Positions 1-8,326 are shown, counted from the first letter of the stretch. The stretch is 64,000 nt of DNA from Mucilaginibacter auburnensis (GCF_002797815.1 NZ_PGFJ01000001.1:496001-560000), one strand, 5' to 3'. The notes: generated by a model from the sequence alone, not told the origin. A program made the numbers and translations.

Positions 1-506
1 AACAGTAACCCAACGGGCAAAATCATAGTAAAGGGGGTAATAATGATACTATTTGAATGCACAACTATTCCCCCATCTTTCATACTGTTAAAAACCTTGT
101 TTTGTTCATCGGTTAAACCAGCTTGATAAGAGGGGATCATTACGTGCGTAAACCACTCTTCCTTTCTTACATACCGGTGTTTATAATTGGTTACAGCATA
201 TATCAGCGTAAAAAATAGATAAATATAACCCGCATATTTAAAATAATGCGGTAATAACAACCTGTTTGATAAGGAAGTATAATCTTTTTTGGCTTTGCCA
301 ACCACTATAAATACGATAGCCAGTGCGAATAAAACTAAGGCTATAGAATTACCTATAGAGGCCAACGCGAATTGATTATCAAATTTTTTAGGAGGGTAAA
401 TCAGCATCAAAATGCCGGATGTATTTATAAAAAACCCAATGGCCGATATCATTAATAATAAATAACCTGCCTGTTTAACTCTTGGAGATAAAAGCTCGAA
501 ATTCAT
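1..506 (-). CDS. Membrane protein, 3' end beyond the left edge
   Basis: The reading frame is open for 168 codons from an ATG at 506 and runs off the window, so the C-terminus is not visible. The protein begins MNFELLSPRVKQAG and shows about three or four hydrophobic segments (near residues 15-37, 52-72 and 91-110, and again at the cut end). A soluble stretch near residues 113-150 contains KHRYVRKEEWF. Its start overlaps the stop of the preceding 44-residue ORF (ATGA), so it is the last visible gene of a coupled leftward cassette. I do not recognise the family. Unlike the two upstream membrane proteins it lacks the KE(E/K)xEDE motif. Function unknown; integral membrane location is inferred from hydrophobicity only. 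Confidence 0.7.
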   Translation of the reverse strand, partial: MNFELLSPRVKQAGYLLLMISAIGFFINTSGILMLIYPPKKFDNQFALASIGNSIALVLFALAIVFIVVGKAKKDYTSLSNRLLLPHYFKYAGYIYLFFTLIYAVTNYKHRYVRKEEWFTHVMIPSYQAGLTDEQNKVFNSMKDGGIVVHSNSIIITPFTMILPVGLL

Positions 507-637
507 GATAAGTTAGCCTCCTGACAAATTTTATTATGATGATCAAACCCTACGCTGTTATATATTGCTTCAAGCATGACAAGGTCGGCCTCGCTTATGT
601 TTTTTATAGCGCGATCAACACACAATGAGTTTTTCAT
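503..637 (-). CDS. 44-residue ORF, possible remnant of a small XRE-type regulator
   Basis: The frame starts MKNSLCVDRAIKNISEADL and ends after 44 codons. It overlaps the genes on both sides by four bases (ATGA at each junction), which argues that it is translated. The first 19 residues resemble the beginning of the roughly 65-residue HTH (XRE) regulators that often accompany small membrane proteins in Bacteroidota, where a motif like ERAxxNxTQAxLA leads into the first helix. The remaining 25 residues do not look like a helix-turn-helix. No other frame restores one, so an internal deletion is more likely than a frameshift. It could also be an intact short peptide of unknown role. Confidence 0.45.
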   Translation of the reverse strand: MKNSLCVDRAIKNISEADLVMLEAIYNSVGFDHHNKICQEANLS

Positions 638-1482
638 AAAGCCAATCCCCCTTGCATAACTTTGTACTTTCTCAATTGCCAATTAAACTTAATAAGGAAT
701 GCAATAGCTATAATTTCTGTACTGAAACTAATGATGTATAAAAACGGAACGGAGTATAAAATAATGTTAGCTATCAATAGCATTAAATAATATATGATTA
801 CAGCTAACTGCATTGATTGTACACGTAGCGAAGCAATAAATTCATCTTCTTTTTCTTCTTTAGTGTATACCCATGCTATTAGCGGTAAAAACATAAAGTT
901 TGCCAGTGTATTTAGAAAATCGGGAGCTGTTAAAAAGTTATACACGCAATAAATACCAGATCCGATCAAAAAAAATGATAGCGCGGCCGATACTATACGA
1001 TAAGGTCGGTTAGGTAGATAATATAAATTATCTAAGGCGTAAATATCTTTTTTGCGGGTTATCAAATAACGGAACCGTAGTTTGAAAATCAGCAATGGAA
1101 TAAAGAACATTGTGTAGCCAACGTCCGGAAACATATCTAAATTAAACGAATGTAATGTTATATAGACCAATCTGACCAAAGAACTAACTAATATAGCCCA
1201 GTACAGCGAATTTGCCCTTATTTTTGAAATCAGTTCGTCCTCTACTTTCTCTTTAGCAAAAGCCGTCATTAAAAGGCCTGCTACAACAAGGGCCAAAGCC
1301 AGTTCATTGGTAAAATTTTCATACTCCGGCTTTAGTAAACTACTTGTTTCACGCAATTTTAAAGTGAAGCCGGGTATTTGGTACTGCCATATTTGGCAGG
1401 CTACGCCTAAAATAAATCCAGGGATGAAAAGCAGCCATCCAATCATCCGGAATTTGTTAGGAAATAATAAATAAGGTTTCAT
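634..1482 (-). CDS. Duplicated-module membrane protein (282 aa)
   Basis: The chosen start is the ATG at 1482 (MKPYLLFPNKF), because the longer frame back to 1581 would overlap the upstream gene and this start aligns with the upstream paralogue. The protein is two copies of a module of about 140 residues. Each copy begins with a (Y/F)LFP or YLPN stretch and a hydrophobic helix, then carries an acidic motif (FAKEKVEDE near residue 83, YTKEEKEDE near 208) followed by a Leu-rich segment and further helices. About seven or eight membrane segments are likely. It sits 10 bp after the single-module gene and shares ATGA with the 44-residue ORF. Family unnamed; function unknown. Confidence 0.75.
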   Translation of the reverse strand: MKPYLLFPNKFRMIGWLLFIPGFILGVACQIWQYQIPGFTLKLRETSSLLKPEYENFTNELALALVVAGLLMTAFAKEKVEDELISKIRANSLYWAILVSSLVRLVYITLHSFNLDMFPDVGYTMFFIPLLIFKLRFRYLITRKKDIYALDNLYYLPNRPYRIVSAALSFFLIGSGIYCVYNFLTAPDFLNTLANFMFLPLIAWVYTKEEKEDEFIASLRVQSMQLAVIIYYLMLLIANIILYSVPFLYIISFSTEIIAIAFLIKFNWQLRKYKVMQGGLAL

Positions 1483-1492
1483 AATTGTAATA

Positions 1493-1930
1493 TTATTTTT
1501 CAAGTAAACTATTGGATTGATAAACAACCCACCTGAAACGTAAAATGAAAATGACAAGCGGAGTAAATACATTAGCGCCAAGAACAGTAATCAGGTCGCT
1601 GCCATTTAATATTAGTATGCTGATTATTACTAAGCCGTAATTTGAATAGACCGCCCACTGCAAAGAATCAAGACGAAGCTGTACCAAGTGCTCGTCCTCT
1701 ACTTCTTCTTTCGTAAATGCAAATAGCAACAAACCACAAATCAGTAATAAGAGTACCGCACTTTCTACGATCCCTTCAAGATCCAGCAGGCCGCTGTTCG
1801 ATCTTTCAGTCTGCCAAGCAGTAAATTGTTTATAAAAGCAAATTAGAACAATTGCAAGTATAATACCCAAGAATATTAAAATGATTGCTCCCTTGCGCCA
1901 ATGGTGCGGAAATAAGAAACGTGTTTTCAC
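1493..1930 (-). CDS. Single-module membrane protein (145 aa), GTG start
   Basis: This is the first gene of the leftward cassette. A longer frame begins at an ATG at 1981, but that codon lies in the promoter -33 element. The GTG at 1930 gives VKTRFLFPHHW, which aligns with the MKPYLLFPNKF start of the next gene, so GTG is preferred. About four hydrophobic segments are visible. An FTKEEVEDE motif sits near residue 72, followed by LRLDSLQWAV, the same module found twice in the downstream protein. No catalytic residues are apparent. Integral membrane protein of unknown function, probably acting with its paralogue. Confidence 0.7.
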   Translation of the reverse strand: MKTRFLFPHHWRKGAIILIFLGIILAIVLICFYKQFTAWQTERSNSGLLDLEGIVESAVLLLLICGLLLFAFTKEEVEDEHLVQLRLDSLQWAVYSNYGLVIISILILNGSDLITVLGANVFTPLVIFILRFRWVVYQSNSLLEK

Positions 1931-1935
1931 TATCT

Positions 1936-1982
1936 GTAAAGTTTGGTTTACCAAATGTAAAACAAACTTTACATATGTCAAG
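1936..1982 (-). promoter_or_regulatory. Promoter overlapping a palindromic operator
   Basis: On the minus strand CTTG (1982-1979), a 19-base spacer and TACATTTG (1959-1952) match the Bacteroidota sigma-A promoter. An inverted repeat with 16-base arms (1936-1951 and 1957-1972, GTAAAGTTTG(G/T)TTTAC, one mismatch, 5-base centre) covers the -7 box. A repressor bound there would block transcription. The predicted start site leaves a leader of only about 15 bases before the GTG. Confidence 0.65.
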
Positions 1983-2001
1983 TATTTTTGACAAATATTT
2001 T

Positions 2002-2526
2002 TTAGTCGAGATAAATATCCAATAATCCCTCCGGCAGATCAAGGTACACTTCGCCGCCTTCTACATCAATACCTTTAATAAAGGTGCCGTTAAGCGGGAA
2101 CAGCACTTCTTTGCCTTCGTAATTAACGGCAGCTAATATTTGCTGCGGATATTCCAGGATATCGGTAATTTCGCCCAGCTCACCTTCTGTCTCATCAATA
2201 GCAATAAAGCCCTTTAGGTCTTTCAGCGTAAACTCTTCCTTTTTCTTTTTGGGTTTAAGTTTATTAGGAAGGTATATATCCTTTTTTACTAGTAACGATG
2301 CTTTTTCAACAGTGTCAACATCTTCCAGGTACAGGTATGCCGAGTTTTTTTGATTGTATTTGATAGATTGCACAAAGTAAGGAGCCAGTTTTCCGCCTAT
2401 TTCAATAAACAGGGCATTAAATTTAATGGCTTCCAGTCCGTCAAAATCAATATACAGCTGCATTTCGCCTTTAAGGCCTTTGGTTTTTAGTACGCTGCCT
2501 ATGCGGAAGTGGTCTTCAATTTTCAT
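2002..2526 (-). CDS. rimM: Ribosome maturation factor RimM
   Basis: A 174-residue protein of the usual RimM length, assisting late maturation of the 30S subunit head through contact with S19. The N-terminal beta-barrel begins FRIGSVLKTKGLKGEMQ, the family's G-x-KGxxG signature near residues 10-22. The C-terminal PRC-barrel half contains LKGFIAIDETEGELGEI and ends LPEGLLDIYLD, close to the family's conserved LPEGL motif. It lies downstream of rpsP on the same strand with a 154-bp gap holding a hairpin. trmD, which often follows, is not present here. Confidence 0.97.
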   Translation of the reverse strand: MKIEDHFRIGSVLKTKGLKGEMQLYIDFDGLEAIKFNALFIEIGGKLAPYFVQSIKYNQKNSAYLYLEDVDTVEKASLLVKKDIYLPNKLKPKKKKEEFTLKDLKGFIAIDETEGELGEITDILEYPQQILAAVNYEGKEVLFPLNGTFIKGIDVEGGEVYLDLPEGLLDIYLD

Positions 2527-2533
2527 ATTATTT

Positions 2534-2612
2534 CACTAATTTCTCGAATTTGAGCGAATTACACGAATTTCTAATTCTCCCTCTCCTTAAGTAGAGGGGT
2601 GGGGTGAGGCTA
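2534..2612. repeat. GAATT/ACACGAATT repeat and GC-rich REP-like hairpin
   Basis: Two repeat types lie between rimM and rpsP. The first is an AT-rich stretch built from (C/T)GAATT units, including GAATTACACGAATT. A 13/14 match to it occurs at 8311-8324 next to polA. The second is CCTCTCCTTAAGTAGAGGGG followed by TGGGGTGAGG, a short stem resembling the dispersed CCCTCTCC...GAGGGGTGGGG repeats common in Bacteroidota intergenic DNA. Neither has an obvious coding role. Confidence 0.5.
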
Positions 2613-2620
2613 AAATAATA

Positions 2621-2652
2621 ATGGCGAAGAACCGGTAAGGTTGCTTCGCCAT
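2621..2652 (-). terminator. Hairpin between rpsP and rimM
   Basis: ATGGCGAAG and CTTCGCCAT form a perfect 9-bp stem, extended inward by AACC/GGTT. On the minus strand it is followed by TTATTATTTT. It sits 28 bases after the rpsP stop and can act as a partial terminator that lowers rimM expression relative to S16. Confidence 0.6.
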
Positions 2653-2680
2653 ATCTTTAGATTTAAAATTTTCGAAAAAA

Positions 2681-3208
2681 TTATTCTGCGCTTTCTGCTT
2701 CTGGTGCAGCTTCTTCAGCAGCCGGAGCTTCTTCAACTTCTTCGGCAACCGGAGCATTTTTAGCAGCAACAGCAGCAGCTTTATCAGCATTACGTTTTGC
2801 TTCAGCAGCTAAAGCAGCTTTACGCGCTTCTTCTTTTGCTGATAGTAAACCTGATTTTTTACCGGTGATTTTACCGTCTTTTTGCTCAGTCCAGGCTGCA
2901 AATTTTTCGTCAGCTTGTTCTTGAGTTAAAGCGCCTTTTTTAACGCCGCCTTCTAAGTGTTTTTTGTATAAAACTCCTTTGTAAGACAGAATAGCACGAC
3001 AAGTATCAGTTGGCTGTGCACCGTTGTTTACCCAGTTAAGGGTTTTTTCAAAATTAATGTCAATAGTAGCCGGGTTGGTGTTTGGGTTGTATGAACCAAT
3101 ACGCTCAATAAACCTACCATCGCGAGGTGCACGTGCATCTGCCACTACAATGTAGTAAAAAGGTTTTCCTTTTTTACCGTGTCTTTGCAATCTGATTTTA
3201 GTTGCCAT
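2681..3208 (-). CDS. rpsP: 30S ribosomal protein S16 with long C-terminal tail
   Basis: The first 85 residues are a normal S16: [20 protein letters not shown], then [21 protein letters not shown]16 is a core 30S assembly protein. The total length of 175 residues is about twice that of the E. coli protein. The extra C-terminal half is rich in Lys, then in Ala and Glu ([20 protein letters not shown]), low in complexity and probably disordered. Such tails are usual for Bacteroidota S16. A -7 box lies 56 bases upstream and a hairpin follows the gene. Confidence 0.97.
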   Translation of the reverse strand: MATKIRLQRHGKKGKPFYYIVVADARAPRDGRFIERIGSYNPNTNPATIDINFEKTLNWVNNGAQPTDTCRAILSYKGVLYKKHLEGGVKKGALTQEQADEKFAAWTEQKDGKITGKKSGLLSAKEEARKAALAAEAKRNADKAAAVAAKNAPVAEEVEEAPAAEEAAPEAESAE

Positions 3209-3263
3209 TTCTTAATTTGTTTATGTGTTCAACATTCCCCCGGAGTTTTGTTCAGCGGGGACG

Positions 3264-3271
3264 CAAAGGTA
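3264..3271 (-). promoter_or_regulatory. -7 promoter box for rpsP
   Basis: TACCTTTG on the minus strand matches TAnnTTTG and lies 56 bases before the rpsP ATG. The expected -33 position reads ATTT, a weak match, so the box is a moderate call. Confidence 0.5.
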
Positions 3272-3336
3272 AGAAAATTTATTTTATATAAAATAGGTGG
3301 TGTAACTTATTTTGTTTGAGGCAGAAAGGGTTATAA

Positions 3337-3891
3337 TTATTTAAAGGCACAATCGGGCACATGGTCATTAACCATACCGGTGGCCTGCATATGCGCATAA
3401 CAAATGGTAGTGCCAAAAAATTTAAAGCCTCGCTTTTTCATGTCTTTGCTTATCGCATCGGATATGGGCGTACTGGCGGGTGTTATACCGGTAGTACTGT
3501 TAATAGGTTTACCATCCGGCATAAAACTGTACAGGTATTTATCAAATGAGCCAAACTCCTCTTGAATACCTATGAACAATTTAGCGTTATTAATAGCGGC
3601 TAATATTTTTAAACGATTACGAATGATACCTTCATCCTGCATTAAGCGCTCCACATCCGCATCTGTAAACGCAGCAACTTTATGCACATCAAAATTAGCA
3701 AAAGCTTTACGGTAACCTTCGCGACGGCGCAGAATGGTGATCCAGCTTAAACCTGCCTGTGCCGATTCCAAAATCAAAAACTCAAACAGCGTTTTATCGT
3801 CATGCACTTCCTTTCCCCATTCTTCATCATGATATTTAACGTATAATGGGTCGGTACCGCACCAGCTGCAACGTTTAAGGCTTGTATCCAT
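3337..3891 (-). CDS. tag: DNA-3-methyladenine glycosylase I
   Basis: A 184-residue base-excision repair enzyme that removes 3-methyladenine from alkylated DNA, of the usual length for Tag. The N-terminus RCSWCGTDPLYVKYHDEEWG supplies the expected zinc ligands Cys8 and His21. The C-terminus NDHVPDCAFK supplies the His and Cys that complete the Tag zinc site. FLILESAQAGLSW matches the conserved segment that carries the active-site Glu and Trp. It is a single gene, divergent from oxyR with 134 bases between start codons. Confidence 0.96.
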   Translation of the reverse strand: MDTSLKRCSWCGTDPLYVKYHDEEWGKEVHDDKTLFEFLILESAQAGLSWITILRRREGYRKAFANFDVHKVAAFTDADVERLMQDEGIIRNRLKILAAINNAKLFIGIQEEFGSFDKYLYSFMPDGKPINSTTGITPASTPISDAISKDMKKRGFKFFGTTICYAHMQATGMVNDHVPDCAFK

Positions 3892-4025
3892 ATTCAGGCA
3901 ATTAAATTCAAATATAATAAGCGCATTCTAAATGCCAAAAAATTTAGCAAGACGACATTGTATTTTGTTATATAGATTGAATTGATTAATATTTATCTTT
4001 ACCATAGATTTTGTTTATACCACTT

Positions 4026-4961
4026 ATGACTATAGTTCAATTAGAATACATTGTTGCTGTTGACACCTACCGCAGTTTTGTTGTAGCTGCCGAAAAATGC
4101 TTTGTTACCCAACCCACGCTAAGTATGCAGATACAAAAGCTGGAAGATACGTTAGGCGTAAAACTTTTCGACCGGAGTAAACAGCCTGTAACACCAACCG
4201 AGATCGGCGTTGACATTATTCAACAGGCACGGGTATTATTAGGCGAGAGTGAGAAGATCAAAGAGATCATATCCGACAGGCAGCGTGAGCTTTCCGGCGA
4301 GTTAAAAGTGGGCATCATTCCAACCATTTCACCTTATATTTTACCTAAGGTGATAAAAGGATTTATAGATAAATATCCGCAGGTAAAGCTGGTGGTCTGG
4401 GAGCAAACTACCGAGCAAATTATTCATCAACTAAAACTGGGCACCTTGGATTGCGGCATACTTTCTACCCCGCTACGCGAGCCGTCTTTGAAAGAGATAC
4501 CGGTATTTTACGAGAATTTTGTGGCGTACGCATCAAAGAATAGCAAACTATTTAAAAAGAAAAACATATCGCCGGATGATATTGATATGGAAGAAATATG
4601 GGTGCTGAATGAGGGGCATTGTATGCGGGAGCAGGTATTAAATATTTGCCAGCGACGCAAAACCACGCAGGGCTTCCGTCATTTTGAATATAATACCGGC
4701 AGCGTTGAAACGCTAAAACGCATGGTGGAGCAAAACAACGGCGCTACAATATTACCCGAACTATCGCTGGCCGACATGAGTGAAAAGCAAATAGAGAAGG
4801 TGCGCTACTTTAAATCGCCGGAGCCAGCGCGTGAGGTAAGCATCGTAATCCAAAAAAATTATTTAAAGCGCCGTATGGTTGAAGCTTTAAAGAATGAAAT
4901 ATTAGAGCTGGTGCCTAAACGTATGCGCTCTAAAAAGAAAAAAGAGGTGATGGAGATTTAA
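4026..4961 (+). CDS. oxyR: Hydrogen-peroxide sensor OxyR (LysR family)
   Basis: The start at 4026 (MTIVQLEYIVAVDTYRSF) is preferred over the upstream ATG at 4011 because LysR proteins begin directly with the winged helix. Residues 1-60 form the HTH domain (AAEKCFVTQPTLSMQIQKLE) and residues 90-300 the substrate-binding fold. Cys199 and Cys208 occur in GHCMREQVLNIC, with the same numbering and spacing as the redox pair of E. coli OxyR, which is strong evidence of peroxide sensing through a disulfide. The C-terminus is Lys/Arg-rich. It probably activates peroxide defence genes elsewhere; none lies next to it apart from the divergent tag gene. Confidence 0.95.
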   Translation: MTIVQLEYIVAVDTYRSFVVAAEKCFVTQPTLSMQIQKLEDTLGVKLFDRSKQPVTPTEIGVDIIQQARVLLGESEKIKEIISDRQRELSGELKVGIIPTISPYILPKVIKGFIDKYPQVKLVVWEQTTEQIIHQLKLGTLDCGILSTPLREPSLKEIPVFYENFVAYASKNSKLFKKKNISPDDIDMEEIWVLNEGHCMREQVLNICQRRKTTQGFRHFEYNTGSVETLKRMVEQNNGATILPELSLADMSEKQIEKVRYFKSPEPAREVSIVIQKNYLKRRMVEALKNEILELVPKRMRSKKKKEVMEI

Positions 4962-4973
4962 TAGACCAATTTA

Positions 4974-4998
4974 AAGTGGGGTTTAGCCCCACCTTTTT
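4974..4998 (+). terminator. oxyR terminator overlapping the end of the DoxX gene
   Basis: GTGGGG-TTTAG-CCCCAC forms a six-pair stem followed by CTTTTTG. The stop codon of the convergent DoxX gene (4983-4985) lies in the loop, so the two 3' ends share this structure. Confidence 0.8.
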
Positions 4999-5384
4999 GA
5001 TTTTACCAGCACATATTTGCCCCCGCCCAAAAGTAAAATTACAACCAGTGATATGGTGAGCTGGAAAAGCTCCAGCATGTCTTTAAACTTTTGTCCTTCG
5101 GCAAGCTCGCTAATTCCGGCCACCAACATAGTGAAAAGCATAAGTATAGCTGCGAGGCGGGGATAAATACCGAGTATCAAACAAATGCCGCCAAACAGTT
5201 CGGCTACCATGGCCATAAATCCCCAGAAAGCAGGCAGGAAATTGATGCCTAAATGCTTCATGCTGCCACCCAAAAGCGTCCATAGCTCTGGTCCGCCATT
5301 TAGCTTTGGAAGGCCGTGTACAATAAATACTATACCAATGCCTACGCGAAGGATAAACAAAGCAACATCTAATTTTTTAGCCAT
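4983..5384 (-). CDS. DoxX family membrane protein
   Basis: A 133-residue protein with four hydrophobic helices. It opens with LDVALFILRVGIGIVFIVHG, followed by GLPKLNGG and the loop GIYPRLAAILMLFTMLVAG, matching the DoxX family in order and length. Members are inner-membrane proteins; some relatives take part in quinone or thiosulfate oxidation, but most are uncharacterised. No oxidase partner is adjacent. It is convergent with oxyR, so a link to redox stress is possible but not shown. Confidence 0.85.
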   Translation of the reverse strand: MAKKLDVALFILRVGIGIVFIVHGLPKLNGGPELWTLLGGSMKHLGINFLPAFWGFMAMVAELFGGICLILGIYPRLAAILMLFTMLVAGISELAEGQKFKDMLELFQLTISLVVILLLGGGKYVLVKSKRWG

Positions 5385-5460
5385 AATAACTTATAGTATC
5401 TTCAAATAAAAATATTCCCTCAATGCTTGGCCCCAATGACCAATGACCAATACAAATAGC

Positions 5461-8274
5461 TTAATGTGCTTCCAGCCAGTTGCTGCCGGTGCCGATCTCC
5501 ACTAATATAGGCACTTCGGTTTTAATGGCATTGCGCATATGCTCTACAATAATAGGTTTAACTATCTCTATTTCATTGTTCGGTACGTCAAACACCAACT
5601 CGTCATGCACCTGCATGGTCATGCGGGCGCCCAGTTTTTGTGCTTTTAACTCACGGTGAATGTTGATCATGGCAATCTTGATCATATCAGCCGCCGAACC
5701 TTGTATAGGCGCGTTAATGGCATTTCGTTCAGCAAATCCGCGCACGGTAGCGTTAGCCGAGTTAATATCGCGCAGGTAACGGCGCCGCCCCATCAGCGTG
5801 GTAACGTAGCCGTTCTCGCGGGCAAAGTTCATAGTATCGCTCATGTATTGCTTTATACCGGGAAACTGCAAAAAGTAGTTCTCAATGATCTCAGCAGCCT
5901 CTTTACGTGGTATGCCTAAATTTTGCGATAAACCAAAAGCCGATTGCCCATAAATAATACCAAAGTTAACGGCTTTTGCGTTCCGGCGTTGCGTGCTGTC
6001 AACCTCTAACACAGGTACACCATAAACGTTGGCCGCTGTAGCGGTATGAATATCTATCCCTTTAACAAAAGCATCCATCATGTTAGCATCCTTGCTGATC
6101 TCGGCAATGATACGCAGCTCTATTTGCGAGTAATCGGCAGATATAATGGTGTGGTTCTCGTCCCTCGGAATAAAAGCCTTACGCACTTCCCTGCCCCTTT
6201 CTGTACGGATAGGAATATTTTGCAGATTGGGATTGGTTGAACTTAACCTGCCGGTTGCCGCCACAGCTTGGTTATAGCTGGTATGCACGCGTCCGGTTTT
6301 TTGGTTAACCATGGTAGGCAGTGCATCAACATAGGTTGATTTCAGTTTTTGCAGCTGGCGGTAATCCAGAATATCGCGTACTATATCACTTTTGGCAGCT
6401 AATGATAGCAGCACATCCTCCCCAGTTTGATACTGACCGGTTTTGGTTTTTTTGGCTTTAGGGTCAAGCATCAGCTTTTCAAACAGCACCTCGCCTAATT
6501 GTTTTGGCGATGCTATATTGAAACGCACCCCCGCTTTTTCGTAAACAGTTTTTTCTAATTGAGCGATGTCTTTTTCCAGCTCCTTAGAAAATTCATTTAA
6601 AGTATCGTGGTCAATACGTACGCCTTCATGCTCAATATCTGCCAGTACATAAATTAGCGGGTTTTCAATATTATGCAGCAACTCCACCGCCCCGGCAGCT
6701 TTTATTTTTGGCTCGAAAACTTCTTTTAATTGCAAGGTGATATCAGCATCCTCTGCGGCGTATTCTTTTATTTTTTCAAGTTCCACATCGCGCATGCTGC
6801 CCTGGTTCTTTCCTTTCGGACCAATAAGCTCAGTTATTGATACCGGTTTATAGCCCAGATAATTCTCACTCAAAACGTCCATGTTGTGGCGGGTGTCCGG
6901 GTCAATAACGTAATGCGCCATCATGGTATCAAACAGGTCGCCTTTAATTTCAACATCATACCATTTCAGCATCAATATGTCGAATTTTAAATTCTGACCA
7001 ATTTTGCCAATGGCGGTATCTTCCATCACTTCTTTAAACTCCTGCACAATGGCTTTAGCCTCTGCCTCGGTTGGCGGAACAGGTACATACCAACCCTCGC
7101 CCGCTTTAACTGAGAATGATAGGCCTACCAACTCGCAGTTGTTGGCGTCGGTGCCGGTAGTTTCGGTATCAAAACAAAAGCTTTTTTGTTGTTTGAGGAT
7201 GTTGATGAGTTCAGCGCGTTTTTCGTGCGTTTCGGCCAGGAAATACTCATGCGGCGTATTGTTGATATTCTTACCGGCCTCAACAGCGGGTTCTTTAATA
7301 TCCTGCACATCTACAGTAAGGGTGCTACGGCCTTCAGCCACGGGCGCGCCAAACATGTCAATCTGTGTACCGGCAGATACCGCCTTTATTTCTGTGATGC
7401 TAAAATCATCTCCAAATACCCTTCGGCCTAAGGTTCTGAACTCTAACTCGGCAAACAGCGGCTCCAGTAATTCTTTACTTGGAGCGCATATTTCCAAGCC
7501 TTCTTCGTCCAGTTCAACAGGAACATTTAATAATATGGTGGCAAGTTTCTTAGATAATAAACCCTGCTCGGCATAGGTTTCTACGTTCTCGCGTTGTTTG
7601 CCTTTCAACTCATGACTATGAGCAATGATCCCTTCAACCGACCCATACTGTTTAATGAGGGCTTTAGCCGTTTTCTCGCCAATGCCGGGTATGCCGGGAA
7701 TGTTATCCACAGCATCGCCCCATAAACCTAATATGTCTATTACCTGCTCAACGCGCTCTATTTCCCATTTTGCCAATACTTCTTTAACACCTAATATCTC
7801 CATCTCGTTACCCATGCGGGCAGGCTTGTAAATAAAGATATTGTCTGATACCAGTTGGGCAAAGTCTTTATCGGGTGTCATGCAATAAACCTGGTAGCCT
7901 TTTTGTTCGGCTTTTTTGGCGAGCGTTCCGATTATATCATCGGCCTCATATCCATCAGAAGTAATTACGGGTATGTTGAAGCCTAATATCAGCTTTACAA
8001 CATAAGGCAGCGCTTTGGAGAGGTCCTCTGGCATAGCCTCGCGGTGGGCCTTGTAAGCTTCAAATTCGGTATGTCTTTCAGTTGGTGCATCAGTATCAAA
8101 AACCACAGCCATATGGGTAGGGTTCTCTTTCTTTAATACATCCAGCAGGGTATTGGTAAAACCCATCACTGCGGAGGTATTTATACCGCCCGATGTAAAA
8201 CGCGGCGATTTACTTAAAGCAAAATGCGCTCTGTAAATAAGCGCCATACCATCTAAAAGGAATAATTTCTTCAT
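5461..8274 (-). CDS. polA: DNA polymerase I
   Basis: The start is the ATG at 8274 (MKKLFLLDGMALIYRAHFAL), giving 937 residues; an upstream in-frame ATG at 8319 would add an atypical leader. All three activities appear intact. The 5'-3' exonuclease has GYEADDIIGTLA and TPDKDFAQLV. The 3'-5' proofreading domain has FDTETTGTD, keeping the catalytic Asp and Glu. The polymerase has motif A (SADYSQIELRI), motif B (RRNAKAVNFGIIYGQ) and motif C (MQVHDELVFDVP). Replication primer removal and repair synthesis are its known roles. It stands alone, with a repeat-containing 5' region. Confidence 0.98.
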   Translation of the reverse strand: MKKLFLLDGMALIYRAHFALSKSPRFTSGGINTSAVMGFTNTLLDVLKKENPTHMAVVFDTDAPTERHTEFEAYKAHREAMPEDLSKALPYVVKLILGFNIPVITSDGYEADDIIGTLAKKAEQKGYQVYCMTPDKDFAQLVSDNIFIYKPARMGNEMEILGVKEVLAKWEIERVEQVIDILGLWGDAVDNIPGIPGIGEKTAKALIKQYGSVEGIIAHSHELKGKQRENVETYAEQGLLSKKLATILLNVPVELDEEGLEICAPSKELLEPLFAELEFRTLGRRVFGDDFSITEIKAVSAGTQIDMFGAPVAEGRSTLTVDVQDIKEPAVEAGKNINNTPHEYFLAETHEKRAELINILKQQKSFCFDTETTGTDANNCELVGLSFSVKAGEGWYVPVPPTEAEAKAIVQEFKEVMEDTAIGKIGQNLKFDILMLKWYDVEIKGDLFDTMMAHYVIDPDTRHNMDVLSENYLGYKPVSITELIGPKGKNQGSMRDVELEKIKEYAAEDADITLQLKEVFEPKIKAAGAVELLHNIENPLIYVLADIEHEGVRIDHDTLNEFSKELEKDIAQLEKTVYEKAGVRFNIASPKQLGEVLFEKLMLDPKAKKTKTGQYQTGEDVLLSLAAKSDIVRDILDYRQLQKLKSTYVDALPTMVNQKTGRVHTSYNQAVAATGRLSSTNPNLQNIPIRTERGREVRKAFIPRDENHTIISADYSQIELRIIAEISKDANMMDAFVKGIDIHTATAANVYGVPVLEVDSTQRRNAKAVNFGIIYGQSAFGLSQNLGIPRKEAAEIIENYFLQFPGIKQYMSDTMNFARENGYVTTLMGRRRYLRDINSANATVRGFAERNAINAPIQGSAADMIKIAMINIHRELKAQKLGARMTMQVHDELVFDVPNNEIEIVKPIIVEHMRNAIKTEVPILVEIGTGSNWLEAH

Positions 8275-8286
8275 GATCTGATTATT

Positions 8287-8326
8287 GCACGAATTGCGCC
8301 TGATTTTTCCGAATTGCACGAATTGC
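8287..8326. repeat. Two copies of GCACGAATTGC
   Basis: GCACGAATTGC occurs at 8287-8297 and 8316-8326, just upstream of polA on the minus strand. The second copy sits inside GAATTGCACGAATT, which differs by one base from a stretch after rimM near 2551. It looks like a member of a dispersed intergenic repeat rather than a polA-specific operator. Confidence 0.5.

Noticed and set aside
1931..1981. Longer start (ATG 1981) for the single-module membrane gene
   Set aside because: The ATG lies in the promoter -33 element and the extra residues do not align with the paralogous gene.
2587..2790. 67-codon Leu/Lys-rich frame across the rpsP end
   Set aside because: A frame-shifted reading of the Ala/Glu-rich rpsP tail and the REP-like spacer.
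7004..7576. 190-codon plus-strand frame opposite polA
   Set aside because: It lies entirely antisense to conserved polA sequence and its Ser/Ala-rich translation has no domain features.
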